Source: Atrina japonica
Lineage: Eukaryota > Mollusca > Bivalvia > Pterioida > Pinnidae
Assembly: GCA_030159075.1 (NCBI GenBank)
Contig: BROG01000376.1
Coordinates: 323,001-387,000 of the forward strand
DNA: 64,000 bases
Reading direction: 5' to 3'
Below the pieces are notes generated by a model that worked only from the letters and a program-made list of their open reading frames with translations, was not told the origin of the DNA and did no database searches. This document shows positions 12,606-27,230 of the stretch, one piece after another (the first letter of the stretch is position 1; each line of letters starts with the position of its first letter). The position numbers and the translations under genes are program-made.

Positions 12606-12972
12606 CTGGGCCAGAAGTCACCAAATTTACTCAGTACTCAAGCTCAACTAACTTTTAATGATTTTAAGGTAAAATCAAGTGAACTTCATTCTGTTACTGG
12701 ACATGTTTGTATATTGTTGGCATACAACTTTAAATAATGGTCAAAATTAATACCCATTTGAAGGAAACTTCAAAAATATTAGAAAAATGTTTGAGTACGT
12801 AATCAAATTCAGAGTACTCACCATATTACATAAAATCATAAATGTGACGATAGAAAATGTTATATGTTTCCTAATCACTCAAACCCAAATGATTTACACC
12901 GATTGCATAGTCAAAATGATGTAATAAAAGCTGAGCTTGATTATTGAGTAAATTTGGTGACTACAGGCCCTG
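12606..12972. mobile_element. TIR element (MITE), about 370 bp
   Basis: About 40-bp inverted ends. The left begins CTGGGCCAGAAGTCACCAAA, and the right, read in reverse, begins CAGGGCCTGTAGTCACCAAA; both continue TTTACTCA. No ORF of note. Superfamily not assigned. Confidence 0.78.
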
Positions 12973-13239
12973 ATAAATGACATCGTAAACAACTTGTACC
13001 TAATAACTCCGTCTACATTTTAAATGTTTCGGTATGTTGATTTAGTTGTCCAGGATCACGAGACAATTTCAGACTTAAGTCAAAATTTCAATCTTCAATT
13101 AAATATTTATTTACCAATTTTGCATGACCCAATTTTGAAGGAAAGATCACACTCTGGATTTACGCTTAGTACACCTTACCGTACTGTAAAACAATTCCGA
13201 GTACAGATACCGTAAACAGAACAAATCCACTTAACAAAG

Positions 13240-16075
13240 GATGAACTGTGTCCTCCTCTTAAATGGGAACAGATATGACACTCAAGAGACGCCCGAGACT
13301 CTAATACATCCCAAACACTACACTCGAATTGGGAATTGGAATGTAAGAACACTGTATCTTAGAGAAAACATTGATGTGACAGCTAAAGAAATGAAAGAAA
13401 ACCAGACTGATGTGATGGGAATAAGTTAGACGCATTGGGTAGGTCAATGAAAGATTAAGCTACCAACTGGTGAAACAATGTTTTACTCAGACAGGGAAGA
13501 TGATATCGACAGTGAAGGGGTAGGTATACTTATGTCAGAGCAGAGTGAACGAACTCTGATTGATTGGACCCCTATAACGGAGAATGATGAAAGCTAGGTA
13601 CTTCTCCAAACATATTAAGATGTTTGCACCAGCAGAGGCAAAAGGAGAACAAGAGATGGATAACATCTATAGATAATAACAAAGTGTTATAGATGGAGTA
13701 CACAGACATGACATACTGAAGATATGAATACCAAGATTGGAGATAACAATAATAATTATGAGATGATGGAAGGGGAGGAGAGAGGGAAATGGAATTGGGA
13801 CACATGACAATGGTAAGTAAGAGACCATGCAGCTTCTGTGACAACAGACATTATTGATGCTATGGAACACCTACAATATAACTATCACCAGGTGGTAGAA
13901 GGGGAAACCAAATAGATCACTTCTTCGTAAGTAAAATGTTCTGGAATTTAGCAGAGGATACCAGAGTAATGAGAGCAGCGGAGATCGGACCTGATCTCTG
14001 TCTGGTACGAACAATACGAACAAATTCAAGTTGAAACTATACAAAGTATCAAATGGAAAGACTCAAGAGAGAAGAAAAAGATACGATAATGACAAGTTGA
14101 AACTTCCGGAAAACAGAGAAAGGTACACTGTAGCAGCTACCAACAGATTTGCAGCACTAGAAAACATGGAGATAGACTTGAATAACAAGACCGGGATGAT
14201 TAAGTAGAGGAAAATTGTCAAAAATTATTAAAAGTATACACCGAGACAGCAGATGAAGTCATAGGAAAAAGGGAAAGGCAGAAGAAGCCACGGGTAAGTG
14301 CAACATCATGGCAATTGATTGATGAAAGGTCATAAACAAACAAGAAAATCCTAGATACCGAATCTGAAAGAGTGAAGGATCAGTTGAAGGAAGGCTACCA
14401 GGTAAAGACAAATACTCTCAGATAAGAGAGAAAATCTATTGACAATATTACTTCAGAAGCAGAAGAAGGAGCAATAATGCAACACATGAAGACAATGTAT
14501 GCGATTACAAAAGTTCTGAGCATTGAAAACCCTGGCAAAGTGTTTGTGTCCTAGATAGGAATTGTAACACTATTACACGAAGCGTAGAAAGACGAGAGAG
14601 CTGGAATCATCATTTTAGTGAAATGTCAAATAGAGAAGAACCAAATAACCCTCTGGTAGAAATACCCAGTGATCCAGTAGAGGAAATTAAGTACCGCGAA
14701 TCAACTTTGACGGAGATAAAGAATGCAATACGGGTAGATGACATCACAGCAGAACTTCTTAAAGCAGATATATATTATGCACCAGGGAAGTTAAATAAAC
14801 TGATTGACACGATCTGAAGAAATGCCAGAATATTAATTTACTAAAGAAAGGGACTGATAGTAAAACTGCCATAGAAGAACTTAAAGACACTTAAAAGAAT
14901 ACAAGAAGTAGATATGAATAACAATAATAGGGAAATAGTTGGGGGAAAATGTACTATTGACTAAATTAAAAGTGGAGTTGGCAGCAAGCTACGAAAGTAG
15001 CATTCAGGATTTTGAACTGGCAGAGGAACAATTGAACAAATTTCCATCTTACGTAAAATCACTAGAACAAGTGAATGAAAGCAATCAATCAATGTATGTA
15101 AACGTTACCGACTTTGAAAAGGCATTTGACTCAACACACAGGGATCGCCTTTGGACCATATTAGCCAACTACGGAGTGTCTGAGAATATAGTTAATATTG
15201 TGAAATCATTATATGATGGATTTATATGTACAGAAATTGACGAAAATAAGACAAGTGAATGGTTTGACATTCGAGCAGGAATGAAATATGGTTGAAACAT
15301 GTCAGACACTTGACTGGTTTGCATGAAGAACAGTGAGAAAAGGTAGCACAGGGATAAGATGTGATTTCAACGCCATGCTTGACGACCTAAACTTTGCAGA
15401 TGATATTAATTTTCTTAATTCATGTAGACAACACATACACACACAAGAGAAAGCAGATAGATAACAAGAAGATGCAAAAATTGTTAAATTGAAAACCAAC
15501 GCATCCAAGAGTAAGAACATGATGCAACTCAACGACAGGCAATCAAATTACATGATATGGTCATTGAAAATGTAGACATTTTGTGTATCTAGTGGCAACT
15601 GTTTCCAAGCAAGGAGAAGGGATGGAGTGTATAAAGAGACGCACTGCAAAGGCAAAATAATCGGAATCACCAAATACAAAAGAATAATAAATGTTTTCCA
15701 TAACAACAGTTTAAGGAAAATAGCCAAGAACAGACGGCAAGAAAGGGTAACAACAGAAGAGCAACTATAAATAACACCCATGTCACTACATAGTAATGGG
15801 ATCAAGGGAAGGTGGAAATTTATTGGTCCTAAAATGTGAATAGAAAGCAAAAGTGACTGTAAAATGAACACCGGAAAGGGAAAATAAGGAGACCAAAGTA
15901 TACATGGAGGAGAACGGTAGAACGAAAGGTCAAATGCTAGATGGTTTTCTTTGGGAGAGGAGGCGAGGGTTGCCGCTGCTGACAGAGATGGGCGGAGAAA
16001 TTCTATTGATGCCTTATGTGCCACCTGGAATTGGATAGACAACAAGAAACATCGTTTATTGTATTGAGGTAAATG
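13240..16075 (+). pseudogene. Decayed RTE-type non-LTR retrotransposon (LINE)
   Basis: All three parts of an RTE-like ORF are visible but broken by many stops and frameshifts. (a) 13330-14020: endonuclease, with IGNWNVRTLY, LPTGETMFYSDRED and GNQIDHFFVSKMFWN. (b) 14940-15560: reverse transcriptase, with VTDFEKAFDSTHRDRLWTIL, NIVKSLYDGF and the catalytic NFADDI near 15390. (c) 15880-16070: C-terminal tail, with EEARVAAADRDGRRNSIDAL and CATWNWIDN. Such proteins are often auto-annotated as craniofacial development protein 2 or jockey-like. No intact ORF remains, so it cannot be active. Confidence 0.9.
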
Positions 16076-16373
16076 ACATCCGGAAATACACAAAACTTTA
16101 ATGTTTAACCAAAGTCCAAGATCGCTTCGTGAACCTGGCGCCTGTTTCATTATAAATCTAAACTTAATTGACCTAAAAAGAAATTGTAGGACCGTTTTAT
16201 CAACCCTAACCTAACTCAGGTTTTAAGGCATTTTAACAAATTATCAAAAAAGACCTTAATGGTTTGTGAATACTTATATCTGCTATATTCACAAAGACAA
16301 ATTATTACAAAACTGAAGAACTGCATTAGAATCCTTCCAATGAGAGGCTACAACTTTGTTCTTTGATCCTAAG

Positions 16374-16378
<5 letters not shown>

Positions 16379-16460
<82 letters not shown>
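16379..16460. repeat. (TA)n microsatellite, about 40 units
   Basis: Uninterrupted TA dinucleotides. ORFs across it on both strands are spurious. Confidence 0.97.
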
Positions 16461-16461
<1 letters not shown>

Positions 16462-17079
16462 CGTCGTTTGCACATTTACGTGACACATATACCGAAATCA
16501 AAGAGGAAGAAAGGATAGTACTTTATGTAATTTTTGTTTGTCAGTTTAAATATATATAGACTAATAGATGATAATAACTGTTTTCTTGTCATTGTTTGAT
16601 GATTTCACAAAACTAAAATATTAGAACAAACACCATAGTAATCAAGAAGCGTGGAATTTATTTATTGATATGATTACAGCGCATCAACAGGAAAAATGTC
16701 CTCACAAAAGTATGTGTAAGTGGAGTAAATTTACAAGAATAAATTATTAATATTTACTATCAATTCTCATATTGCTGATAGTTATACAATGTATTAAGTA
16801 ACACCTACACAACATCATAGATATAGCCAGTATGTCACAGCAACTTTGCAATGGCTAGTATCAGTTTTAGAAATCGCAGAGTTGAGAACAATTGTGCGAA
16901 AAATCTTTATGCTCAATTAAGATGTAGTATAATACATCTTCCAGCTAAAATTCAGTATAAAACGATCTTCATACGTTTACCTACCAGTGTGTCAATGGTG
17001 AATGTTAGAAATTTATAAGAACTTGTTATCAAACCACAATACCGCATCAACCATTTAAAGAATTATCAAGTCCAGTCTA

Positions 17080-17480
17080 TGCAGACTGGAGCAAAAAAGT
17101 TCAGATAATCCAGACTGGGGCCAAAATGTTAAGATAATCCAGACTGAGGTCAAAAGTTAAGATAATCCAGACTGAGGCCAAAAGTTCAGATAATCCTGAC
17201 TGAGGTAAAAAGTTAAGATAATCCAGACTAAGGCCAAAAGTAAAGATGATCCGGAAAGACAACAGAATTTCAGATAATCCGGGGAATTTTTCACATAATC
17301 CGGAATGGCAATAGTTTATATAATCCGGAGTAACGACAAAGGCTTAGATTAGACAGACTAATGACAAGAGTGCATACACATAATCTGAAATGACAAAAGA
17401 AATTCAGACAACATGTAGCGATGACAGAAGTCCAGATAATCCAGACCAATGGCAGATAATCTGAACTAGGATCAAATGTT
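17080..17480. repeat. Degenerate minisatellite, about 28 bp unit
   Basis: Repeats of gataatccagactgaggcca-aaagttca, best preserved at 17090-17240, decaying towards 17470. Confidence 0.85.
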
Positions 17481-20400
17481 GCACGATTACAACCATACAT
17501 TACTCATCTATAAACATGAAGACAAAATAATTCACCAGGTAACAATTTTCTTGCTTCACAGAAATAGAAGGAATTGCTAAGAGTTTGTGTCACCATATAT
17601 CTTCCCTATAAGACACCTGCTTTTAACTAGAATGGATAGGGTATTATAAACAACATTAGAGGTCTCCTGGAGACTGAACTGTCGACCTGGTAATATCCAA
17701 CACACACAGAATGGCTGATCATGTGTTTAGATGCATTAGTTTTGTAATGCGTCATGCTATTTTTTTCTTCTTACAGTTTCTTGAATGTTATCAGATAAGG
17801 TTGCAAAGCGGGGGAACTATTCATTGACCAATTAATAATATTTCAAAGGGTCACACAATATTTTTGTCCCCCAAGCTTTATAATATATAGATCTTAATTC
17901 GCTGGTTTCTATCAATCTATGTTCTCGAGATAAAAGCCAAAAACTTATACCTAGTCTCTAACATGACTAACTTTTTAACTTTATTTTAAATAGGCAGTAC
18001 TCATGCACAGAGAACATAAACAGGTTTAAATAATAGATGATAGACCTGTAATATTCACGGGTATTTAATTTGGTGGTATTTTCTTTGACTGCGAATATAG
18101 CAAAATTAAATCCCCGGTGAATAAAAGCAACTATAAATAAATAACAATGTTATATTCTGCTATACAAAACAGTAATTTAATTCTGCACTACAAAAATCAT
18201 ACAAGGGCAATTTTTCATCTTATATAATGAAGTATGTGGACAAGAACGTGAATATAATATCTCTTAAAATGTTCCAGTAGTTGGCTTATTTTGTTGTTGG
18301 GTTGGGAATGATGAAGTCATGATGAAATTATTTTGAAGTGACATAAAACATTGACTTCCGACCAAAAGACATAACTCCAACTAATACTACATGTAGAACT
18401 TTACTTGTGAAATCATAGATCCACACCCATAATATAGAGCAAAACAATTTCAAAACTGCAAGTAAAAACAATCGGATTCACTTACATAAACAGTAAACAA
18501 CACTGGCTGGAAATGTTCTTGATTACAATACATCACTGTAAAACTCAACATTCACAATTTTTAACATTAATGACAAAAGTACCCTAACATGAAGTAAAGA
18601 ATGGTGATTATTCCTAGTAATTACTGAGTGCATTTATTGTCCGTCATACTGAAGGACCTTTGATGTATTACTGGCAACTGAAATGTTTCAATTGTACTAA
18701 TAAATATGATGTCCACCGTACGGATAAACATCCGTCTGGTGTATTCACAATTATGTATCGGTAATTTTCGGTCAGTAAATCTGATCAACTTTGTCTTAGG
18801 TATCAAATTCTGTTGTATTAATTACCAAGTCGTTGTTTATAATTACCGTGTCTGTTTATAACTACCTTCTGTATGTTTATAATTACCATATGTCCATGTA
18901 TTTAATTACCGCAAGAAATGATTTCACCCAATATTTTACACCCAACATTTATTCATGAGCTATGAAATGAAACGTCATCCTTCTGGACCAACAATCACGT
19001 GTCGCCTACTATTCTAGTAGCAAACCCACATTTACACAAAGAATCATAAAAGACAGGTAAAACGTAAGATATTTTCCATGTTAATGACAAATCAGTTATC
19101 TGGTACTGATCATCCACTTATAGCAAGAGTTGCACAAGGTATTCCATTCACAAGAACATGGATTAATATGAATTAAACGGTAATTTGTCATATAAAATCC
19201 AACAGTGCATCCCCAAGGCAATGATTTCTCATGAGACTTGCCTTTTGGTCGTGTACGGTAGATAAGACCATGAGAAACATGAGAGGACCACTATTTGGGC
19301 TTTGTGTGACTGGTCCACTTTTACTCAGGGCATTACAAAAACGACCAACTTTTTTAACTTGACCAAGTTGATGTAAACTATCTGTGTAAACTAACTTCAA
19401 ATTTTAAACCCAGTCGTTTACATATTTATATTATGTTACCAATCATTTCTATAACAAGATAGAAATAACACACATATATTGATCCTCAAATAATAGCATT
19501 TGTATAGCACAACAGAAAAGAGAAAATGAAGACTGAAAGAAAACTATACATCTTGATATAAATAAATTTTTGTGAAAGACATCAGTTTCCTTGAAGTAGA
19601 AATAAATGCAACACATGCAAATAAACACAAGTAAAGAAAAACAAAAACGCAAACAAGTAGATTTTTACATTTAATAAATTAATTTTAGTGGAGTGCTCCA
19701 ACAAAAATGAAAAAGATATGATGACTGAAATGAAAAATTGCATACTTCAGCAACAAAAATATCATTCACAGCAAGCAGCTTCTGTTTAGAACCAAAACAA
19801 GTTGTAACATACACACAATATGTAATCTTTCATACATCTGCTTGGCTGTCATATGAATGACTATATTGAACTTTGGTTTGCTTCTCCTAAATATCAACTA
19901 CAATGGGCAGCTCCAGGAATCGGAAGAAATGTTGTGCTTAAACTTAATTCCAAACACAATACTCCAATATCTGTACCATAATTTTATAATTCATTTATAC
20001 ATGTAATTGTTAACAATACCGAATGACATAGACATTTCTCACTCTTTTTGAAGTAGTGAATCAGATAAAAATGAGGAAACCTAATTCTGATAAAGATATT
20101 AGGGATCCCCATAGACAATTTTTTTACCAAAAACAAACCCAACGGCAAAATAAAACATCACAATTTTTAACTGTACAATTATTGTCTTACCTTTAAAAGT
20201 TAGTGCCCATCAATTGCACTGTAGATTTGAAATGTTTTAACTTTGTGTGTGATTAAAGTAAGATATGTTTGCATAATTAAGAGATTATCACGTATATATC
20301 ATTTAGTAAAAATAATACTAATAATGATTTGTTCATTTTATATTTATATCATATCTCAACTTCATAGGACATAGATAAACCTATACAATTTGTCCCAAAA

Positions 20401-22470
20401 TTAAATTCTGTACAATAAACTTTTTAAGTGTAATAATGGCCCACAACTCTTATTTATAATATAGTAATGTATACAGAAGCTAGCGAAAACTCCCATATAT
20501 AACACAGAAAAGTATACACAGGCTAGCCAGGGTGTTAATCCATGTTAGTAATAATGTAATCTCTATTGAATGAAAATTGCCAATAATATGCCTACCAATA
20601 TTCACATTATACCTCATTAATAAAACACAGTCAGGGATTGGTTGAGAGCCGTCATGTTTGTTGGGAGACGAGGATTTGTTGGGTAAACAAATCTCCATGT
20701 CTCCTTACAACCAGGGCAATAAATGTATAGAGGAGTATAAGACTTGACATACTTTACAGGAAATGGCCAGTTTGTTTAATAGCCATACAGGAAAATGGCC
20801 ATACTCTGTCATATGTACTGGAAAAATGGCTAACCAAATGTGGTGCAATAACTGGACAAAGGCTACTGGTATGTCTGACCATAACAGAAGACACTAGATT
20901 TTTAAATATACATACACAAGCCTTAAACTATCATTTAAAGTCCTTATGTTCATGACATTAAAACACAGATAAATCTCTAACAAATATATATATAGTCAAT
21001 ATGACACTTAACATTAGTATACATTCATTATGAATTCCCAAAGAAAAAATAAACAAAATGATAACAACAACAAAAGCACAGAGACAAAAACTAACACATG
21101 ACTATATAGGCAAGCAATGGACATAAAAACAGAACTACCTGAGATTGCAACAAAATCATACCTAGACCAAAATCCTGATGTTGAGAAAAAGTCTTCTGGA
21201 AAGCCAGTGAACTCCTAAGACTTGGAATTTTTTTAATTGTTTAATACCAGTACTCAACCCCAAAGTGAAATTGTTCTCTGCCAATCAATATATTATTACT
21301 TTATAACTGCAACTGTGATTGAAAATTGAAATCGGTATAGTTTCGAGTATAAAAATTACAATCATGTGCCCAAGTATTTGACAGATTTCTAATTCTGTCA
21401 TAAGACAAAACTTTGGTCTACATAGAGATCTATCTACCTGTGGATAAAAAACACAAAACCAAAAATCCCAGAGCACCACTAAGATAAGATGCAATTTGAA
21501 AATAGCATTGAGAAGATTAATCCAGCATTAGATTCTGTTGTCACATGCATCTATAGTTACTTCACATTATTTATTGTAAAAAAAATGTTTATATAATATC
21601 ACTGTCATGGAGCTCTTGACATCAATTTCACACTTTTCAAATTCATGTTGGACTACATGTATTTCAAAACCAAATGAAAGCCCACTTGTTACAAACAAAA
21701 TGAGTTTTGTAACTTGTACACCACCAAAACATTTTGACAGATGATAGCTTACTCAAAAACAAGTTTGCTAAAGACATTTTCTAATGCACGTATACATTAC
21801 AAATATGCTATTCTGAAATCAGGAGTAACTAAACTGTTGTGCAGAAACAAACATGATAACAACATATTTCTTAAACTTTAACATAAAAAAGTTTTAAAAC
21901 CACGAAAAATAATACAGAATACAAAATATCCAGTAACACACATACACAAGAGTCTCATAGTTTCACTTTCAAATGAGCAAAGTCTTGTTGGGTAAATATT
22001 CTATTATTCAGTATTTATTGAATGGATTCCCACAGTACAAAATAGGAAATTCTTTTAGGATTCTAAAAAAATTGGAATGATAAAAATCCATTTTGAATTT
22101 TGAAATCCTATCCTCCCCCTAGTTTTTGTGGACCATACCACTGGCAATTTAATGATATATACATCAAGCCATTTGTACAAAGTAGCACTTTTAAATATAT
22201 TTCTCTCTATTGAATCTAACCTATAATGTTGTGTGAGACTGCAGCAAGCAATACCATTTATACACATTTATGATAGCAGCCAATCAAATATTTCTACCAT
22301 ATCCCTCTAACAGCAATCAATGTTATTCTAAAATGTTTTATGGGATGAGTAAACCATGTCAACATCACATCTGTGTTCATCTACATACAACAAATCAGTG
22401 AGGAGTGTGAATGATTTTGACAACAATCAATTAATCAAAAGAACATTAGAGAAATAGAAACTAAAACTGT
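17480..22470. other. AT-rich region, no gene recognised
   Basis: Downstream flank of KLC or a very long 3' UTR. It contains diverged tandem units near 18830-18910 (aattaccgtgtctgtttata). 20630-20700 holds a stretch (acagtcagggattg-ttgagag) that recurs at 36500, so it is a dispersed repeat. Nothing coding is supported. Confidence 0.4.
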
Positions 22471-22800
22471 ATGTCTGGTGATAGGTAAAGAGGATAGAAC
22501 TTATGGTGATATGGAAAAAGGGAAGTAGTACTTCTGGTGATCAGGAAAGAGAATAGCACTTATGGTGATATGGGAAAACGGAAGTAGTACTTTTGGAGAT
22601 AGGGAAAAAGGATAGTACTTATGGTGATAGGGGAGAAGGGAAGTAGTACGTATGGTGATAGGGAAATGGGGAATTAGTACCTCTAAAAACAGAGAAGATA
22701 AGTAAAATGTCTAGTGATATAGAATGCAAAATGTAGTACTTCTGGTGTTAGGGAAGGAGGGAAGTAATACTTCTCGAGTCAGATCTGGTACTATCAGACA
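22470..22800. repeat. Degenerate minisatellite, about 40-60 bp unit
   Basis: Loose repeats of ggtgatagggaaaa-gggaa, gtagtacttctggtgatag. Confidence 0.75.
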
Positions 22801-23968
22801 AAATCACCATTAATAATATTGAAATTGCAGATTAGCAAACTAGTAATGCCTATTGAAAGTAAAATGCAAACTTACAATCAGACACAAAATCACTGCCAAT
22901 GGTCAGCAATACAATGTACAAAAATGGATTCTAGTGTCAAAAAATAACAGTACAGATAATAACACCACAGTAAATAAAACCAGTGTGAGACCAATACATG
23001 TTGTTAGTCATTAAAATATTCACAACCAATATCCTATTCCTTTAAAATTATTCATACACTGTTACAGAAAATATTTTCCAAAGAAAAGATACAATATATC
23101 ATTAATTGATGGAATGATACACCTGGGTACAAGGCGGCAGTTAGAGAAAAAACTAAAAACAAATTAAAAAAAACAATAAAAAAAAACACCAGTAGTAAAT
23201 GATGTGTCTGAAGGTAAAAGGTAATAGACTTCAAATTCACTCTCATACACATATAAACACATTTTACTGGCCAAACATCTATTGCAGTCACTTGGAAGCA
23301 AATGTAGGAAATAAAAAGATAATCTGAATATAATCTAGGAAAAAGATTGAGAAATATCAATCAAAACTTATTGACTGAAGTTCAAAAAGCCAAAATCTTG
23401 GTACATGACAATACATCACTGTGTATGATACTTGGTATTTAAGTTGTGTTGATCATCTTCTTACATACCATCATCAACAATGACATTCCCAACCCTTGTT
23501 TAAAGTCCAAAAATAGTCATAAAACCTGCATGTGATATTGACACATAAATAAACGACTGAAGATGCTTCAAATATTGACAGAATTTATGCTGGTTAACAT
23601 TGAAATGACAAGAAACTTAGACATGAAGGAAGTACAGCTTACACTGTGCAAGATGACGTCTGTACATGAGCATTTGAAAAAGGAATTATCAAAACTACTG
23701 ACTGATTTATAAACATATGAACTACACAGTCAACGTATGACCTTGGAATAAGTTGATGTTATCAACTGTTGGCAACATCACATTTTGGTTCAATACATAA
23801 TTAAACTACATCTGGTTAAGACATTGGTGTTTGAGGGTAGTTAGAAGAGATATTTCCATATCAGCAACATCAGAATATCTGTCATACAGTTAATGTAGTT
23901 TGAGACTCATATCAGTGCCCCTTTGACTTGGTTTTGAAATTAATTATCCAAGGAAAGACCAGAAACTG

Positions 23969-24895
23969 TTTATTCTGATAAGTGAAAGGCAATACTCTGG
24001 GTAGCAGTGTTGTCACCTCTAAGCAGAATTTAAAGTTCATGTTCAAACATTCATCTAATTATTAAATATGCATACATAAAGGTTGATGCTTTTGTACAAA
24101 TGCAATAGACATATATACATAATAATGTTTACAGAATATTGGCTCAGATATTGTACAAGATTTTAAACAAGGAAATGGTATGGTTTTCTGTTTACCCTTC
24201 TACATCCTGACGACAGGTAACAATTGAAATCAAAATTACATCTTCATATTATCAAGGACTACGATGCACAGTGATGACAAAATGAAGATAACATTCACGT
24301 ACGTTGCCATGGTATATGACAAATGTTTTACTTATTTTCATCCATCAAGGATTTCACTTTTCTGCCCACTTATGATGTCAAACATTTACGAAGCCACACT
24401 AGTTGACTTCAATACACTATGTACTTGGCATAAACTTCTGTCACAACATAAGCAAGCATGTAGACAATATTTCCTGTATCTTATTTATGATTTCATCCTA
24501 AACAAAGCTCATAATTCATACCTATTGTACAAGTTATAATGTGTATATTTTACATTCTGTACAATATGTAAATTAACAAATCCTGAAGTGTTCTGAAAGT
24601 ACCTGTCAGTTGTTGTATATCTCTTGATCACAACGTACTGTCCTACAGGTGTAAATGTCGTCAACATACAAGAGTCATTACTGTACATTTACAGACTGAC
24701 ACATTTATACAGGTAAGAATGTCATAAACTCTAGTAACTGCAGTACAAGTCTTAAGTTGGACTGATACATCAGATGATATAACCACAAATGATATATGAT
24801 TGCATTAAATATGATATAGGCCTACACAAGTTTACATCAACATCAAAATGGTACATTTTTTAAATGGTCGGAGCTGGCTGTTTTTCCTCGTAAAT
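23969..24895 (-). other. KLC: Presumed KLC 3' untranslated region
   Basis: AT-rich sequence after the inferred stop. The first AATAAA on the minus strand is at 23969-23974, which would give a 3' UTR of about 0.9 kb. Further AATAAA-like sites lie farther on (16-23 kb), so a longer UTR is possible. No other coding signal is seen. Confidence 0.35.
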
Positions 24896-24923
24896 TTAAG
24901 TCACCGTATGATCTTCTACTTTC
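24896..24923 (-). CDS. KLC: KLC last coding exon (short C terminus)
   Basis: The previous exon leaves AG. Here an acceptor with a T-rich tract (TTTTTGCAG) is followed by G and then codons for KVEDHTVT and a TAA at 24896-24898. The phase fits and the tail is short and plausible. It is not as strongly conserved as the rest, so another 3' exon between 24924 and 29956 is possible. Confidence 0.6.
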
Positions 24924-26538
24924 CTGCAAAAATATTAAAAATATTCAATAAATACAGATATCCATAGTAATTTGCATCCATAAACAAAAATGCTAATAAC
25001 AAATACTGATGCTTATCTGTGTCACATGATACATATGCAGACCCACCTCAGTGTCTCTGATGACACACAAACTGCACGTTGTCTTTACTAACTTTGTCAG
25101 CTGTTATAAAGTGTATTAATATTATCACAAGACATACAATAAATACATGTTATGTTGATGTATCAGCAGCAGAATCAGTTAAACCTGACCAATCTTCTTC
25201 TTAGCCAGAGCATTGAAAAGAGGCTAAATTCAAAAAATGGTCAATTATGCAAAAATATACAATAAAAATCCAGTATCCGACGTAAAGGATGTGCTTAAAA
25301 TCAAAAGACATGCAGTATTTCTTGATGTGTAAGCAGGAGAATCAGGTAAATGTGAACTTATGAAATCTTCTTAACCAGAAGCTGATGCTGGAGTGATATA
25401 ATAAGCTTTCTTCAACATCATTAAGGTGAGCTAAACTCCAGTGGTTGACATGGTAGTTATCAGACTTGTAAACATTTAAAACTCTACCAGTTGTTATGAC
25501 AGTTTCAGAACTAACTTTAACTACTATAAGGATTAGTATCATCAATATAGGGCTGGTACAAGGACCCATTCCTGATGCATAATCAGCTGTCTTTTAATCA
25601 ATCATGAGCAAAAATTACTCAGTAATGTTTATTGTGTGGCTATGATATACAAAGGAGAATTTTACTGTTCAATACTTCTATGTCTTCAAATGAAAATCAT
25701 GTTGTCAGTAATAACAAAACTGAATTAATCATATGTTTTGTGTTTTTATTATGACCATAGTTACTCCTCCCATCCACCCACAAAAAAATTGGCCCATTGT
25801 GATGTAAATTTCCCAAGTGAAAGGGTACAGGATCCTAGACCAAAAAGGACCTATTAACCCATGTACTATACTGAAGCACTCAAAACTATTGTTGACATGA
25901 CAGTAACAATACTAGAGTATATAGTTGAACAAGGGGCATAACTCCCAACAAAAATGATCAAACCATGCTTGATTTCTATACTTGTTCAAGATGTTGATGG
26001 TGGTATCTCTTGATATAAATTTCATGAAAATCCATTGAGAAATATAGGCCTGAGAGTGCTTAATATGTGGTAGGATGGATGAACACCTGGCATTTCTTTG
26101 TCCCTCGTTAGCATTGCAGTGAAGACAAAATGTAAATGCAGCAGGAAACATGTTGACTGAATTTTAAATGTTTTATAAAATTTGATTTTTCTACAAATTC
26201 TTATCATCAGAGAAATAAAACTTACACTTAATTTATCTGTATTACTACTGTTTGTGTTGAGGACCGACATGGAGCTTGCTCTTTTCATACTGAAACAGAA
26301 AAGACAAAAAATGACCCCTCCTCTCAAAGAACTTTCTTATTTCTTAATTCATTTTCAAATTCACATGTTTCTCTTTTGGATCTGAAATGGCAATGTTTTC
26401 TAGTAAATATTGAGAAATATCATTAATCACATTCAAGATGTATGTTCACAAGTCAAATTCCCTTGCAGTGTTCTTTAATGGCAGCTCAAATCCAGACTGA
26501 CCAATACACATTTAGTTTATGTATCTGAAGCTCCTTAT

Positions 26539-26540
<2 letters not shown>

Positions 26541-26570
<30 letters not shown>

Positions 26571-26690
26571 AATAATAATAACAATAATAATAATAATAAT
26601 AACAATAATAATAATAATAAAAATAATAACAATAACTATAATAATAATAATTATAATAATAATAATAACAATAATAATAATAATTATATC
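26541..26690. repeat. (CAA)n(AAT)n microsatellite
   Basis: CAA trinucleotides followed by AAT/AAC trinucleotides. Confidence 0.95.
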
Positions 26691-26898
26691 AACAGATTTT
26701 GTTTTATTTATTCACCAGTAACTGCTTCTCTTATATCATTAATGTCTGTAACCATAGCCTTTATGATAGTTTACCTATACATTATACACTCACAAAATTC
26801 TTTCTGCGGCAAACTATCACAAATAAATAATATTTTTTCAATAAAAAATAAACTTTACATTTATCATGGTATATATCACTAAATTTGAATACAAGATA

Positions 26899-27230
26899 CC
26901 GTATTCAACCCATTAAGCATCGCTCAGAGTGCTTAGCAAAATGGGAAAAGGGGGTGGGTGCTTATTGGGACCAATTAAAAGTCAAATTGACGTAAAACGG
27001 TTAATTTTTATATGGCACAGTGGTAAAGTTGTTGAGGTTATTACTGAGGACATCTATCGATATTCTTCTGTTGCTGGGAGACAGAACTGTTACTTACGAC
27101 TCTCTGTTCCACATCTTCTCGTTAACCAGCTAGAAAAGATTCTTGATTGAGTGTTAAAAAAGGTGAGTAAATCTGAACTACAGTGGAGGGGCTCTTATGG
27201 GAACATGTGCACTTATTGGGTCGAATACGG
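26899..27230. mobile_element. TIR element (MITE), TA-flanked
   Basis: Ends CCGTATTCAACCCATTAAGC and CTTATTGGGTCGAATACGG are inverted copies with two mismatches, flanked by TA on both sides. About 330 bp, in a KLC intron. The short ORF at 26929-27150 is within it and not convincing. Confidence 0.75.

Noticed and set aside
15548..16150. 200-codon minus-strand ORF
   Set aside because: It is antisense to the reverse-transcriptase end of the LINE, which reads sensibly on the plus strand; the hydrophobic peptide is not recognisable.
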